From: Paenibacillus sp. FJAT-29882 | GTDB taxonomy: Bacteria; Bacillota; Bacilli; Bacillales; DSM-1321 | Length of the DNA: 64,000 nt | Direction of reading: 5' to 3' | Assembly (NCBI RefSeq): GCF_001510645.1 | Contig: NZ_LMVB01000001.1 | Span: forward strand, 2,428,981 to 2,492,980 | In this document: positions 18,455-28,241 of the stretch, piece by piece | How the letters are laid out: each line of letters begins with the position of its first letter | Position numbering within the stretch: position 1 is the first letter of the stretch | Notes under the pieces: generated by a model | What the model saw: only the letters and a program-made list of their open reading frames with translations | What the model was told of the DNA's origin: nothing | Databases searched by the model: none | Translations under genes and position numbers: made by a program

Positions 18455-20311
18455 TTAAAATGGAAAAAAGAAAGGAATGGAAAAAATCATGATTACGCCG
18501 ATGAATAGTTGTAATAAGATACCAATCACAGCAAAATCCTTTTGCGTATATTCCCCAGCAGTCATCACAAGTGCATTTGATGGTGATACAGATGGTGATG
18601 AGAATGCCATGCTTGCTGCAACTGCTACACAGATTAACACAGGAAGCGGACTATAGTGCAGATTTTCAGCAAGTGTATAAGCAATAGGAGCAACGATGAT
18701 TGCTACAGCTCCATTTGGAATGAAAAAGCTCATCAGCATTGTCAGTAAATATAAAATGCCTAATAATCCATAAGGTCCTGCCCAATTGATTACATTTTCT
18801 ACCATCGAACTAATCAATAGTATTCCACCCGTCTTTTCAAGTGCAAGCGCGAGAGGAATGATGGCACCAATGAAAAGAACGGATTCCCAGTTCATTCTTT
18901 GATAGGCCTCCTCGATTGATCGAAGGCAGCCTGTTACGATCATTAGCAAAGCGGCCATAGACATCGACAATGTTGGAGAAATCAAATCAATAGATAGCAT
19001 AATCACCATAAGCAAGGTAATTCCAGCAGCAATAATGGCTTTATTTGTAAAAACTACTGGCTCTGACTCAAGCGCTACACTCCCTACAACTAGCACATCT
19101 TGCAAATCAGTAGATACCCTTTCAATGTTTTCCCATTCTCCATGAATAAGAAGCGCATCTCCAGGTTTTAATTGTTCTGTACCTAATTCAGATTGGATAT
19201 ATTCCCCTTTTCGATTAATCGCTAATACACTGCATTGATATTTTTCACGAAAATGGATGTTTTGCAAGGATTGATTCTCATAATCAGAATGAGGCATGAT
19301 CAGCACTTCTGTTAACCCGAATTTACTGCTATGAAAATGTTTTTTGATCTCTTCTTGTTGAAAAGGTCTTATTTCCAATTCGAAGTCATCTGCAAACCTC
19401 ATGACAGCATCATCTTCACCAAAGACTAAAATAATATCTTCTGGATGAAGCACTTCTTCTGCTTTCGCTGAAAAAATCTGAGGCTTCGTTAAGATTGAAA
19501 GCTGTTTATCTCTTGCTTTTCTTTTAATTTCAATGACAGTAATTTCATAATCAACTGGTAGCCTTAGCTCAGATAAACGTTCGCCAACAATGTCGGAGTC
19601 CGATGGAATATAGAGATAATGTAAGCGACCGTAAACTTTATACATTCCAGCCAATTCACTCGCTGCTAAACCCTTACCACTATTATTCAGGGAAATAAAT
19701 CGATTCGGAAGGAGCCTTTTCCCTATAGTGAGCATAAAGATTAAACCTGAAAGAAGGGCAACAATTCCGATAGGCGTAAAATCAAAGAAAGTTAAATTTG
19801 CGTATTCATTAGTCCGCAATATCTCACTAACTACTAGATTAGGCGTTGTACCAATCATTGTTAACATGCCACCTAGCCCGCTGGCATAAGCTAGTGGAAG
19901 CAGAAGCCTGGATGGGCTTTTCTTATTCTTTAAGGCCATGCTTGTAACGATCGGGAGCATCAAGGTAACAATTGCCGTACCACTTAACAAGGACCCTAGT
20001 ATTCCTGCAGTAGCCATTACATAAATAATCATCTTAGCTTCACTGCCTTTTTTGCGTTGGTTTAATTGACTTACAATTTTATCTGCAAGACCGGAAAGTG
20101 AAATTCCTGCTCCAACGACGTATAAAGAACCAATCATAATGACAACCGGATTTGAAAATCCAGAAAGAGCCTCTTCCAAATTTAGAATTCCAGTCAATCC
20201 AAGCGTCATAAGTGCTAAGAGAGCTACTAGATCTGCACGTAATTTTCCTTGTATAATAAGTGCAAATGTACAGACAAGTATGATAAATGTTACCAACATT
20301 GGTTGTGTCAT
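18455..20311 (-). CDS. SLC13/DASS-type anion permease with two RCK_C domains
   Basis: 618 residues from the ATG preceded by GGGGG; a TTG 11 codons upstream has no better site. Membrane segments fill residues 1-185 and about 405-618, with the family motifs SGTAIVTLMLPIV and GTTPNLVVSEIL in the first half and the SPS repeat AFSSPSVSPSNALVM in the second. Two TrkA_C-like cytoplasmic domains (about 215-300 and 305-390) are inserted between them, typical of the SLC13 proteins that carry sulfate or dicarboxylates. The substrate is not determinable. Confidence 0.85.
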   Translation of the reverse strand: MTQPMLVTFIILVCTFALIIQGKLRADLVALLALMTLGLTGILNLEEALSGFSNPVVIMIGSLYVVGAGISLSGLADKIVSQLNQRKKGSEAKMIIYVMATAGILGSLLSGTAIVTLMLPIVTSMALKNKKSPSRLLLPLAYASGLGGMLTMIGTTPNLVVSEILRTNEYANLTFFDFTPIGIVALLSGLIFMLTIGKRLLPNRFISLNNSGKGLAASELAGMYKVYGRLHYLYIPSDSDIVGERLSELRLPVDYEITVIEIKRKARDKQLSILTKPQIFSAKAEEVLHPEDIILVFGEDDAVMRFADDFELEIRPFQQEEIKKHFHSSKFGLTEVLIMPHSDYENQSLQNIHFREKYQCSVLAINRKGEYIQSELGTEQLKPGDALLIHGEWENIERVSTDLQDVLVVGSVALESEPVVFTNKAIIAAGITLLMVIMLSIDLISPTLSMSMAALLMIVTGCLRSIEEAYQRMNWESVLFIGAIIPLALALEKTGGILLISSMVENVINWAGPYGLLGILYLLTMLMSFFIPNGAVAIIVAPIAYTLAENLHYSPLPVLICVAVAASMAFSSPSVSPSNALVMTAGEYTQKDFAVIGILLQLFIGVIMIFSIPFFFPF

Positions 20312-20659
20312 GCGTGTTACCCCCAAAAAATGATCCTTAACCAAAAGATTTAATTTCTAAATGAAAAGATTTACAAATGCAACTTTACGCTTTTAAGTCA
20401 TAATTTTAAAGTGTGAGCGCCTTGTAAAAGGAAATACAGCTAAGAGCAGGCCCGTCCCTCTCCCAGTCAGTTCCAAACTTCACTCGTGAAGTTCTTCTTT
20501 AACTTCCTTTGTGAAGGCTATTTGGCATTAGTGAGCCAGCTTGTGTTAGATAACAAAGCTCACAAAAAACTTTTATTTTAAAAGATAATATATACTTCTT
20601 TTTATACCTATTGTTTGGTAGTATAAGGAAGTGACATTTAAGTAGATAGGTTGATATGA
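20312..20659. other. Intergenic stretch with inverted repeats
   Basis: No gene. AACTTCAC-TC-GTGAAGTT at 20476-20493 is a perfect short palindrome, and GTGAGC/GCTCAC at about 20537-20568 forms another. They may be a decayed dispersed repeat. The promoter of ykuE should lie in the last 100 bp (TATTGTTTGGTAGTATAAGG). Confidence 0.4.
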
Positions 20660-21526
20660 ATGAATAATAACTTGACAAGAAGATCTTTTCTAAAAAAAAC
20701 AGTAGGTACCATATTATCTCTGACGGGAGCAGGAATAGGCGGTAGATATTATGCTCATGATATCGAACCTAAATGGATTGAATTCAATGAAATCATAATT
20801 CAGCATTCACTCATCCCAAAAGGTTTTAACGGAATGAAAATTGTTCAATTTAGTGATACTCATTTAGGGTTTCAATTTCAGTTAAAAGATTTGCAGGCCG
20901 TATTATCAAAAATACAGACATACTCTCCAGATGTTGTCCTTTTCACTGGTGATTTAATGGATGAGCCAAATAAATATCCGCATCAATCCGAAATTATTCC
21001 ACTGCTACAAAACATTCAAGCTCCCTTAGGTAAATTCAGCATATACGGCAATCATGATCACGGAGGATATGGTTCTAAAATGTATGACCAAATCATGGAG
21101 CTTTCAGGATTCACTTTATTACAAAACAGTCATGCTGCAATTTCCTTATTAAACGGAGATAAAATATATATTGCTGGAATTGATGATGCCATGCTCGGAT
21201 CTCCAAACATAAAAAAGTCTCTATTAGGTATTCCAGAACACGCTTATACCATCCTTTTATCACACGCACCTGATCTTGCTGAATTTGCAAAAGATTACCC
21301 AGTACAATATCAAATCAGCGGACATAGCCACGCTGGACAAATTCAAATTCCTTTTGCTGGCGCCCTTGTGACGCCCCCTTTCGGAAAAAAATATACAGAA
21401 GGAATGTATGAGCTAGAAAACCTAACTCTATACGTGAATCGAGGACTGGGAACTACAAGACTCCCTTACCGCTTCCTTGCTCGCCCAGAAATAACTTTAT
21501 ATGAATTACAGTCTAATGAAAAATAA
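20660..21526 (+). CDS. ykuE: Tat-exported metallophosphoesterase YkuE
   Basis: 288 residues. The N-terminus carries a twin-arginine signal, N-L-T-R-R-S-F-L-K-K, followed by a hydrophobic stretch. The calcineurin-type phosphoesterase motifs follow: FSDTHLG (about 63-69), FTGDLMDEP (about 96-104), YGNHDHGG (about 130-137), LSHAPD and SGHSHAGQ. B. subtilis YkuE is a Tat substrate targeted to the cell wall (family knowledge). ykuE lies in the same cheV-ykyB region there. The B. subtilis neighbours ykuC and ykuD are missing. Confidence 0.93.
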   Translation: MNNNLTRRSFLKKTVGTILSLTGAGIGGRYYAHDIEPKWIEFNEIIIQHSLIPKGFNGMKIVQFSDTHLGFQFQLKDLQAVLSKIQTYSPDVVLFTGDLMDEPNKYPHQSEIIPLLQNIQAPLGKFSIYGNHDHGGYGSKMYDQIMELSGFTLLQNSHAAISLLNGDKIYIAGIDDAMLGSPNIKKSLLGIPEHAYTILLSHAPDLAEFAKDYPVQYQISGHSHAGQIQIPFAGALVTPPFGKKYTEGMYELENLTLYVNRGLGTTRLPYRFLARPEITLYELQSNEK

Positions 21527-21811
21527 TAGCCAAGAAATTCCTTACAAAACAACAGCAAACTAACTTATCGGGCATTCTATCCATAAGCGTGCCTGATACT
21601 TCTTATTTTAAAAAACAAAGTGCTTATTGCAAATATTATACCATTAGTAGACTCCGAGCAGAACATAAACTTTTGATTCAAGCCTACTCCTCTTATGTAT
21701 ACGATAATAGAGTTAGCAAATTAAACGCACGAAAAGCCAATGAAAAACAATCTGATACAGGCTCAAAATTGAAAAACAACCATACAATAACGAGAGAAAG
21801 GAGAGAACACC

Positions 21812-22150
21812 ATGCAACCTTATTACTTCCCAGCACATCAATATTATCCAGCTGTTCCATCGCGAAATGGTCAAGACGAGCGATTTTTCCCATTTCTGCT
21901 GCCATTCGTGGTAGGCGGTGTTGCAGGTCTTGCTACTGGATCATTACTTTTTAACAATCGACCACCCTATTATCTTCCGTATCCACCCCCGGCTCCTTAT
22001 CCTTATCCTTATCCACCATATAATTCATATCAAGGTTATCCTGGATATCAAGGTTATCCTGGATATCAAGCATATCCCCAAAGTTTTGGAGCCCAGGCAG
22101 GCGTATCGGAAAATATAAACATCTATACGTCTCCACAATACTCAAAATGA
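21812..22150 (+). CDS. Pro/Tyr-rich protein with one membrane segment
   Basis: 112 residues with AAAGGAGAG upstream. One hydrophobic segment at about residues 27-48 (FLLPFVVGGVAGLATGSLLF) is followed by a Pro-Tyr-rich tail with YPYPYPP and the tandem YQGYPG repeats. Composition resembles spore-coat or cell-surface proteins of Bacillus, but no family is recognised and a spore role is only a guess. The longer frame starting at 21589 overlaps in another phase and has no support. Confidence 0.7.
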   Translation: MQPYYFPAHQYYPAVPSRNGQDERFFPFLLPFVVGGVAGLATGSLLFNNRPPYYLPYPPPAPYPYPYPPYNSYQGYPGYQGYPGYQAYPQSFGAQAGVSENINIYTSPQYSK

Positions 22151-22353
22151 ATATTATACGAGAAGAGGGAGAATACACACTTCTTCTTTTTCTTTTATTT
22201 CCTATATTCGAAGAAAGCAATTATTAATTTTATTCTTTGCTTTCGAAACTTCCAATAAAAAATTTCATCTTATTTCTCTTTTACTTCCTTTCATATTTGA
22301 AAATGGTATAATAAGAATCATATGCACGACGATATTAGGAAAGGAGTTTATTT

Positions 22354-22857
22354 ATGAATGATATGAAAGGGGATCCTTCCTCTATGAGCACAATCAATAG
22401 TCTTGCCCAAGCGATCTTTGTCGTGAATAAACACGCAAAAACAGCCCCAGAACCCAAAACCTTATACGAATTAAAACGACTTTCTCTAAACAAATTACTT
22501 ACTGAAGGGAAAGCGAAAAAGTTAGGACTCCATTTTTCCGATAATCCGAGATATTCAGCGCAACAATCTGATGTAATTGTCGAATGTGGTGAATATATTT
22601 TCCACCTCCCACCTTCAAGAGAGGATTTAAAAAAACTCCCTCACTTAGGAAGCCGATCATCATCGGTTCGTAATCCTAAAACTGCATTATCCTTATCACG
22701 AGCGAAGAAGATTTTGCAAGCGTATATCGGCAAAGTAGGCGAGCCGAAACCACGTGAACAAGCTGGCAGGTCTCATCAGCATTCGCGAAATAAAACAAAC
22801 TCTGCTTTCCAAAATACATTTCCTTCTTCATTTTTAGGGAAAGGTTTCAAACTATAG
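22354..22857 (+). CDS. ykyB: YkyB-family protein
   Basis: 167 residues with AAAGGAG upstream. The core A-I-F-V-V-N-K-H-A-K-T-A through LYELKRLSLNKLL and the HLGSRSSSVRNPKTALSLSRA stretch match the YkyB family, of unknown function. Adjacent to cheV as in B. subtilis, and it shares a bidirectional terminator with it. Confidence 0.85.
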   Translation: MNDMKGDPSSMSTINSLAQAIFVVNKHAKTAPEPKTLYELKRLSLNKLLTEGKAKKLGLHFSDNPRYSAQQSDVIVECGEYIFHLPPSREDLKKLPHLGSRSSSVRNPKTALSLSRAKKILQAYIGKVGEPKPREQAGRSHQHSRNKTNSAFQNTFPSSFLGKGFKL

Positions 22858-22915
22858 TCAGACCGTCAATCATGAAGTCTTTCCTTTCCATCGATATGAG
22901 ATATATCCGCAAAAT

Positions 22916-22962
22916 AATAGGCTGACTTGCAGGCAAGCATCTACCTGTTTAGTCAGCCTATT
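22916..22962. terminator. Bidirectional terminator between ykyB and cheV
   Basis: AATAGGCTGACT (22916-22927) pairs with AGTCAGCCTATT (22951-22962). It serves both convergent genes, although the flanking T-runs are short. Confidence 0.75.
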
Positions 22963-22992
22963 TCCACTTTTAGAAAGTCTTATCTCTCTTTT

Positions 22993-23898
22993 TTAAAGAA
23001 TATGCTCGTCAATCAATTGAATAAGCTCTGCAATTTCTGGCTTACTTACTTGCGCATCCGCGCCAACCATATTTCCCTTATGGCGTAAATCATCCGTAAT
23101 TAATGAAGAAAAAATAATGACAGGAAGCTTACCTAGATCGTGATCTGCCTTCATTCGCCTTGTTAAATGGAGACCGTCCATTTGTGGCATTTCTACGTCC
23201 GTAATCACAAGTTGAACTTCCTCTGTAAGATCTTTCCCTGATTGAATGATGCCTTCTAAATAATTTAAGGCATCTTCACCGTTTTCAAAGAATTCGAGGA
23301 ATTCGTAGCCTGCTTCTGATAAGGTCTCATGAAGAAGCTTTCTAAGGAGCGGTGAATCTTCTGCAACTACAAGCTTTTTATTAGATCTTTCTCTCTTTCC
23401 AAGCTTTTTCACTTGTTGAATACTAATTCCAGATTCAGGATTGATATCGACAACGATTTTCTCAAAATCCAGAAGTAATAGCATTTCTCCGTTAAGTTTA
23501 ATGACCCCGATAATTTGACCTTCAAGACCTTGATACATGTCAGAAGGCTTTTCAATTTGCTTCCAGGAAATTCGGTGTATTTGCGTTACCGTATGTACAT
23601 GAAAAACAATCTTCTGCTGATTAAATTCAGCAACGATAAATTTATCATCCTTCGGTTTTTCCGATGGTGGGAAACCAAGTGCCTTTGCTACATCAACGAC
23701 TGGCAGCACTTCGCTTCTGAGCTCTATGATCCCTTCCACATTCTTGTGTGCATGTGGTACATATGTAATGGGGACTGGATTTATAATTTCTTTTACTTTA
23801 ATTACATTAATGCCAAATTTATTTGTTCCTATTCCGAATTCAACGATTTCTAATTCATTTGTCCCACTCTCAAGCAGAATACCTTTTGTTTGGTCCAT
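22993..23898 (-). CDS. cheV: Chemotaxis coupling protein CheV
   Basis: 301 residues from the ATG preceded by GGAAGGA. The N-terminal CheW-like domain (about 10-160) includes IVEFGIG-NKFGINVIKVKEI and the HKNVEGIIELR motif. A response-regulator receiver domain (about 175-300) carries the phosphoacceptor in VITDVEMP and the conserved Lys in SKPE. It couples receptors to CheA and contributes to adaptation through receiver phosphorylation. No other chemotaxis gene is in the window; this isolation next to patA is normal for Bacillus. Confidence 0.95.
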   Translation of the reverse strand: MDQTKGILLESGTNELEIVEFGIGTNKFGINVIKVKEIINPVPITYVPHAHKNVEGIIELRSEVLPVVDVAKALGFPPSEKPKDDKFIVAEFNQQKIVFHVHTVTQIHRISWKQIEKPSDMYQGLEGQIIGVIKLNGEMLLLLDFEKIVVDINPESGISIQQVKKLGKRERSNKKLVVAEDSPLLRKLLHETLSEAGYEFLEFFENGEDALNYLEGIIQSGKDLTEEVQLVITDVEMPQMDGLHLTRRMKADHDLGKLPVIIFSSLITDDLRHKGNMVGADAQVSKPEIAELIQLIDEHIL

Positions 23899-24091
23899 TT
23901 TATTCGTCCTTCCTTTATCTTTCTTCCTAAAACATATCATGATTTGGCTTTATCTAATCAGATATTTTAGTAAATTTAGCCTATCAATTAATAAAAATAC
24001 TTATACTTACTAATTCGGCAATAATAGTGATTTCTTAATAAAAATCGATAAAAAAATTCATGAGAATTTGTCTAAAACTAAAACGTTAAAA

Positions 24092-24180
24092 AAGATTCAG
24101 GTTCTAAAAACTGTATCTCCTCATGAAGGTGGCGGTGCGAAGCTGATTTTGCGAAGCCTCGCTCCTTTTCCACAGTAAAG
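24092..24180 (+). repeat. Dispersed repeat D, copy 1
   Basis: About 89 bp, roughly 85 percent identical to copy D2 by eye: TTCAGGTTCTAAAAA, AAGGTGGCGGTGCG, AGCTGATTTTGCGAAGCC. GCGAAGC and GCTTCGC-like segments suggest a folded element. Confidence 0.75.
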
Positions 24181-24216
24181 GAAAATATTCAATATATACT
24201 TGTTCATTCAGCCATT

Positions 24217-25209
24217 TTAGCGACGTTTATTTTTTCTTCTAAATTTCATCATAGGAAGCCAGCCTTTTTTTATAAATAAGCCGCACATCAAAACAGCAAT
24301 TAATGCCATGATTCCTATTACCACATAATAACCATACTGCCAATGGAGCTCTGGCATATGCTCAAAATTCATTCCGTAAATCCCGGCGATGAACGTCAAA
24401 GGCATAAAAATTGTCGTAATAACAGCCAATGTCATCATACTCGTGTTTAAACTGTTGGAATTTACGGACAAGTAACTATCACGGATATCGGAAGAAAAAT
24501 CTCGATATGATTCCAGCATCTCCACTAGCTTAAGTAAATGATCATGTACATCATTAAAGTACAAATGCCGCTCTTTCAAATAACTCAATCGATCCGAATA
24601 ATTCATCCGATACAGCATATCCCGCATAGGCAAAATTGTTTTTCTCAAAGCTGACATTTCAGCTCTTAAGTCAAATAACCGCTCAATTAATTCGCTAATT
24701 GTTTCATTCTTTGTGTTATCTTCGATCCAGTTCAGTTCTTCTTCAATTCGATAAACTAGAGGAAAGTACTCATCGACTAATTTGTCAATCAAACCATGCA
24801 TAAGGAAAAATGACCCTTTTCTCATCGAGCTATTTCTATTCATTAAATCCCAAACAGTCTCAAGCTCTCTGACATCCTCTTTATGGAAGGTAACAATAAA
24901 CTTCTCGCTTATAAACATATTAAGCTCGATTGCTTTTAGATTATCTTTATTTAGGGCATGGAGAACTAGAAATTCATAATCTTCATAGAAATCAATCTTA
25001 GGCCGCTGGTTGAAATCATCTAAGCTATCTTCAATTGCTAATGGATGAAATTGAAAAGTACTCGACAATAATAACGATTCTTCTTTAGTCGGATGAGCAA
25101 AATCCACCCAATACCAGGCCACATCCATTTCATTTAACCCATTAAGCTCTACATTATAAAGCGTCTCATCGTCTTTCGTTATGACACATGTTCTAATCAC
25201 ATTATCCAT
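24217..25209 (-). CDS. corA: CorA-family divalent cation (Mg2+) transporter
   Basis: 330 residues. A large soluble N-terminal domain is followed by two C-terminal membrane helices. The first ends with the signature Y-G-M-N-F at about residue 280, and the loop HMPELHWQYGY follows. A basic C-terminal KFRRKNKRR lies on the cytoplasmic side. GMN is diagnostic for CorA channels moving Mg2+ (also Co2+ or Ni2+). The Shine-Dalgarno sequence is weak. It is monocistronic. Confidence 0.92.
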   Translation of the reverse strand: MDNVIRTCVITKDDETLYNVELNGLNEMDVAWYWVDFAHPTKEESLLLSSTFQFHPLAIEDSLDDFNQRPKIDFYEDYEFLVLHALNKDNLKAIELNMFISEKFIVTFHKEDVRELETVWDLMNRNSSMRKGSFFLMHGLIDKLVDEYFPLVYRIEEELNWIEDNTKNETISELIERLFDLRAEMSALRKTILPMRDMLYRMNYSDRLSYLKERHLYFNDVHDHLLKLVEMLESYRDFSSDIRDSYLSVNSNSLNTSMMTLAVITTIFMPLTFIAGIYGMNFEHMPELHWQYGYYVVIGIMALIAVLMCGLFIKKGWLPMMKFRRKNKRR

Positions 25210-25449
25210 CCTTAATTATCTTTTTTTAAGTGCTTGTTCAATTTGAAAGATAATAAAAGCCATGCAGTTCAAGAATCTCTTTGTTTCAACCTAATATGTA
25301 TACAATTATTACGCTCGATGTAAGAGAAGGTTATTTTAAGAGCTTTGATACAATCTGACAATGATCTATCTTAGACTTTTTGAACAAGCTCACAAAGGAG
25401 ACTATTTACAATATATCTTTCTCTAGAATCTCCCAACATGATAATGATA
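25210..25449. other. Intergenic stretch without recognised elements
   Basis: AT-rich, lying between the divergent corA and patA. It presumably holds the corA promoter. No structured element is evident before repeat A5. Confidence 0.35.
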
Positions 25450-25506
25450 AAATAAAGTGAAACTTCTATCAACGGGGACTTACTGCGCGTGAAGCGTGGG
25501 ATAAAA
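25450..25506 (+). repeat. Dispersed repeat A, copy 5
   Basis: AAATAAAGTGAAACTTCTATCA at the left, TACTGCGCGTGAAGCGTGGGATAAA at the right. It ends only 28 bp before the patA start, so it lies in the 5' region of that gene. Confidence 0.85.
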
Positions 25507-25534
25507 AAGCCTTACAAAAAAGGGGAACTGATTT

Positions 25535-26701
25535 ATGGAACATTTACTGAATCCACGAGTAAAAAAAATCGAGATATCTGGCATTCGAAAATTTTATAAC
25601 TTAGTTGCCGGTATGGAGAATACGATTTCATTAACGATCGGCCAGCCAGATTTCCCAACACCTGATCATATAAAAGAAGCTGCAAAGCATGCCATTGAGA
25701 ATAATTATACTGTCTATTCTCACAATGCTGGTTTTATTGAATTAAGAACTGCTGCAAGTGAATTTGTTAGAAAAAAGTACAATCTTCACTATAATCCTGC
25801 AAATGAAGTCATTGTCACAACAGGGGCGAGTGAAGCAATAGATATAACCTTTCGGACCATTTTAACCGAAGGTGTCGAAGTCATCCTTCCTGGCCCCGTC
25901 TACCCCGGGTATGAACCTATTATTAAGTTGTGTGGAGCCACACCCATTTATGCGGATACGACAGCAAACGGATTTCGCTTAACTGCAGATACCCTCAAGA
26001 AATACATAAGCAGTAAAACCAGATGTATCGTCTTACCATATCCTTCAAACCCAACTGGAGTCACTCTTACTGCAAAGGAACTTGAGGATATTGCAGCGCT
26101 TGTTCGAGAACGAGATATTTTTATTGTAGCAGATGAAATCTATAGTGAACTAGTTTTTGATCAGAAGCATGTTTCAATTGCTTCATTTTTGAAAGAGCAA
26201 ACTATCGTATTAAATGGCGTATCTAAGTCACATTCAATGACAGGTTGGAGAATTGGTTTCATTTTCTCACCTGAAGCGATCTCTAGTCAAATTTTGAAAG
26301 TCCACCAATATAATGTAACCTGTGCCTCTTCCGTATCACAGCGAGCTGCTTTAGCTGCCTTAACAGATGGAATCGATGACGCTCTACCTATGAAAGAAGA
26401 ATATCGATCTCGCCGTGATTATGTTCATCAACGGTTAATTAAAATGGGACTTAACGTCGTAAAACCCGAAGGAGCATTTTACTTTTTTGTTAAACTTCCA
26501 AACAAATATCATACTTCACTCTCATTTTGCCTTGAACTTGTTGAAAAAACAAAGGTAGCTGTTGTTCCAGGCGATGCTTTTTCACAGCTTGGCGAGGGAT
26601 ATTTCCGAATCTCTTACGCCTGTTCTCTAGATATATTGAAAGAAGCTTTAAATAGAATGGAATGGTTTCTTAATGAACAACCTGATATTCCTGAACATTA
26701 A
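25535..26701 (+). CDS. patA: N-acetyl-LL-diaminopimelate aminotransferase (PatA)
   Basis: 388 residues, a class I PLP aminotransferase. Key features: TIGQPDFPTP (about 36-45), VTTGASEAID, PSNPTGV, VADEIYSEL (cofactor Asp and Tyr), and the PLP Schiff-base lysine in NGVSKSHSMTGWRIGF. In B. subtilis PatA performs the transamination step of the acetyl-DAP pathway, between DapH and YkuR (family knowledge); both partners are in this window. GGGGA lies about 8 nt upstream. Other aromatic or branched-chain aminotransferase specificities cannot be excluded on motifs. Confidence 0.92.
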   Translation: MEHLLNPRVKKIEISGIRKFYNLVAGMENTISLTIGQPDFPTPDHIKEAAKHAIENNYTVYSHNAGFIELRTAASEFVRKKYNLHYNPANEVIVTTGASEAIDITFRTILTEGVEVILPGPVYPGYEPIIKLCGATPIYADTTANGFRLTADTLKKYISSKTRCIVLPYPSNPTGVTLTAKELEDIAALVRERDIFIVADEIYSELVFDQKHVSIASFLKEQTIVLNGVSKSHSMTGWRIGFIFSPEAISSQILKVHQYNVTCASSVSQRAALAALTDGIDDALPMKEEYRSRRDYVHQRLIKMGLNVVKPEGAFYFFVKLPNKYHTSLSFCLELVEKTKVAVVPGDAFSQLGEGYFRISYACSLDILKEALNRMEWFLNEQPDIPEH

Positions 26702-26730
26702 ATAATTCACTACATCAAAAAAAGGGGCAA

Positions 26731-26856
26731 GGATGTCTTAAAAGGGGACTAACCTTATACTCTATGCACCGTTTATATGACGTGTCACATGTCTACGTCA
26801 TATAAATGATATATAAGTAGATATAGGTCTGAATCCTTTCATTTTTGGACATCCAT
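26731..26856. repeat. Dispersed repeat C, copy 2 (nested in a terminator)
   Basis: Outer arms GGATGTC / GACATCC, middle arms AAAGGGGACTAACCTTATA / TATAGGTCTGAATCCTTT, inner arms TTTATATGACG / CGTCATATAAA. It sits between convergent patA and the following gene. Confidence 0.8.
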
Positions 26857-26873
26857 ACTCCCTTTAAGATGGC

Positions 26874-27239
26874 TTAATAGAGCTTGCGTAGAAAACGAAT
26901 ATCTCGTAATCCCTCATTCTGCTTAGTCGTCGTAATATTTACTTCAATTATCGCTCCTTTTAAACTAGTCAGCACCTCTTCAAATTCAGCTGAGGATTTT
27001 GGCTTTAAGCAACCTAAATTCTTCAACTCACGCATGAGAATTTGAAATCCATAATTCGTTTCGATCTGACTGAATTTCACCGGTAAGACAAGAGGGCTCT
27101 CATTCATTAGCTTTAATTCCCAGCAAAGCGGATTCAAGTTATGATTCGTTTTCTTCCTATAATAGTTTTCAATTCTTACAATATACCGTCCATCCTCAAG
27201 CTCTTGAAACATTTGACCAATATCATTAAACATCCCCAT
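26874..27239 (-). CDS. Conserved hypothetical protein, 121 residues
   Basis: A soluble protein with alternating beta-like segments: GRYIVRIENYYRKKTNHNLNP, CWELKLM, LPVKFSQIETNYGF, GAIIEVNITT. The layout vaguely recalls phage DUF669-type single-strand-binding proteins, but I cannot assign it. CGGTT-rich upstream sequence includes GAAAGGAAG before the ATG. It is on the same strand as ykwC, about 80 bp downstream of it, and could be co-transcribed. Confidence 0.65.
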   Translation of the reverse strand: MGMFNDIGQMFQELEDGRYIVRIENYYRKKTNHNLNPLCWELKLMNESPLVLPVKFSQIETNYGFQILMRELKNLGCLKPKSSAEFEEVLTSLKGAIIEVNITTTKQNEGLRDIRFLRKLY

Positions 27240-27320
27240 ACTAAACCGACTTCCTTTCGGTTGTTATATGACTAGCCTATTCACGACAGTATGCTTGCAT
27301 TCAAGAGGATGGAGCTGGTT

Positions 27321-28196
27321 TTAAAAATATTTATAAAGGGCTTGAGTACCACTATCCTCTTCTCCAGCTTCGGCTAATTGATCGTAAAGCGATTTAGCAA
27401 GCGTTAACCCAGGTAATTCTAAATTCATTCGTTCTGCCTCATCTAGTGCAATCTTCATATCTTTCAAAAAATGCTTAATATAAAAACCTGGTTCGTAATC
27501 ACCTTGGATCATTCTAGGAGCCAAATTAGAAAGTGACCAGCTACCTGCTGCTCCTTTCGTTATACTCTTTAATACAGTATCCGGATTAAGACCCGCTTTT
27601 TTTGCATAAACAATTGCTTCAGTAACACCAATCATATTAGAAGCAATGGCAATTTGGTTACACATCTTCGTATGCTGACCTGAACCTGATTCTCCTTGGT
27701 ATACAATATTCGTACCCAGCACTTCAAATATTGCGATTACCTCATTAAATATATCTCGTTCACCGCCAACCATAATGGCTAACTTTCCATCTCGCGCTCC
27801 TATGTCTCCACCTGATACAGGAGCATCTAGTGAATATATGCCTTTTTTCTTTGCGCAAGAAGCAATCTTTTTGGCAAGAGTTGGTGTGGAAGTCGTCATA
27901 TCAATAAGAATCGTATTTTCATCCGCATAGTGGATGATACCTTCTTCACCAAGGTAAATGTCCTCTACATCGCTTGGATACCCAACAATGGAAATAATCA
28001 CATTTGTTTGTTTGGCTAACTCTTTTGGTGAATCCGCCCAGTCTGCTCCCGCTTTTAGAAGATCTGCCGCCTTCTCCTTAGTTCGATTAAAAACCGTGAC
28101 GTTAAATCCTGCTTTCAATAAATTGCTTACCATGCTTTTTCCCATTACACCCGTACCAATAAATCCAATTTTGGCAGTTTCGATCAAATGTGCCAT
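27321..28196 (-). CDS. ykwC: Beta-hydroxyacid dehydrogenase family protein (YkwC-like)
   Basis: 291 residues. N-terminal dinucleotide motif IGFIGTGVMGKSM, then NRTKEKA, consistent with NADP preference. The substrate-binding DAPVSGGDIGARDGKL and the catalytic lysine motif GSGQHTKMCNQ are intact. It belongs to the 3-hydroxyisobutyrate/6-phosphogluconate dehydrogenase-like family; in this position it corresponds to B. subtilis YkwC, whose substrate is unknown. It starts 45 bp after the upstream SDR gene on the same strand, suggesting a two-gene operon. Confidence 0.9.
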   Translation of the reverse strand: MAHLIETAKIGFIGTGVMGKSMVSNLLKAGFNVTVFNRTKEKAADLLKAGADWADSPKELAKQTNVIISIVGYPSDVEDIYLGEEGIIHYADENTILIDMTTSTPTLAKKIASCAKKKGIYSLDAPVSGGDIGARDGKLAIMVGGERDIFNEVIAIFEVLGTNIVYQGESGSGQHTKMCNQIAIASNMIGVTEAIVYAKKAGLNPDTVLKSITKGAAGSWSLSNLAPRMIQGDYEPGFYIKHFLKDMKIALDEAERMNLELPGLTLAKSLYDQLAEAGEEDSGTQALYKYF

Positions 28197-28241
28197 ATCA
28201 TTTCCCCCTTTATATTACGTTCACATTGGTACTCCCTAATT

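Noticed and set aside
24092..24180. Riboswitch upstream of corA
   Set aside because: The element lies behind the 3' end of corA, not in its leader, and matches dispersed repeat D.
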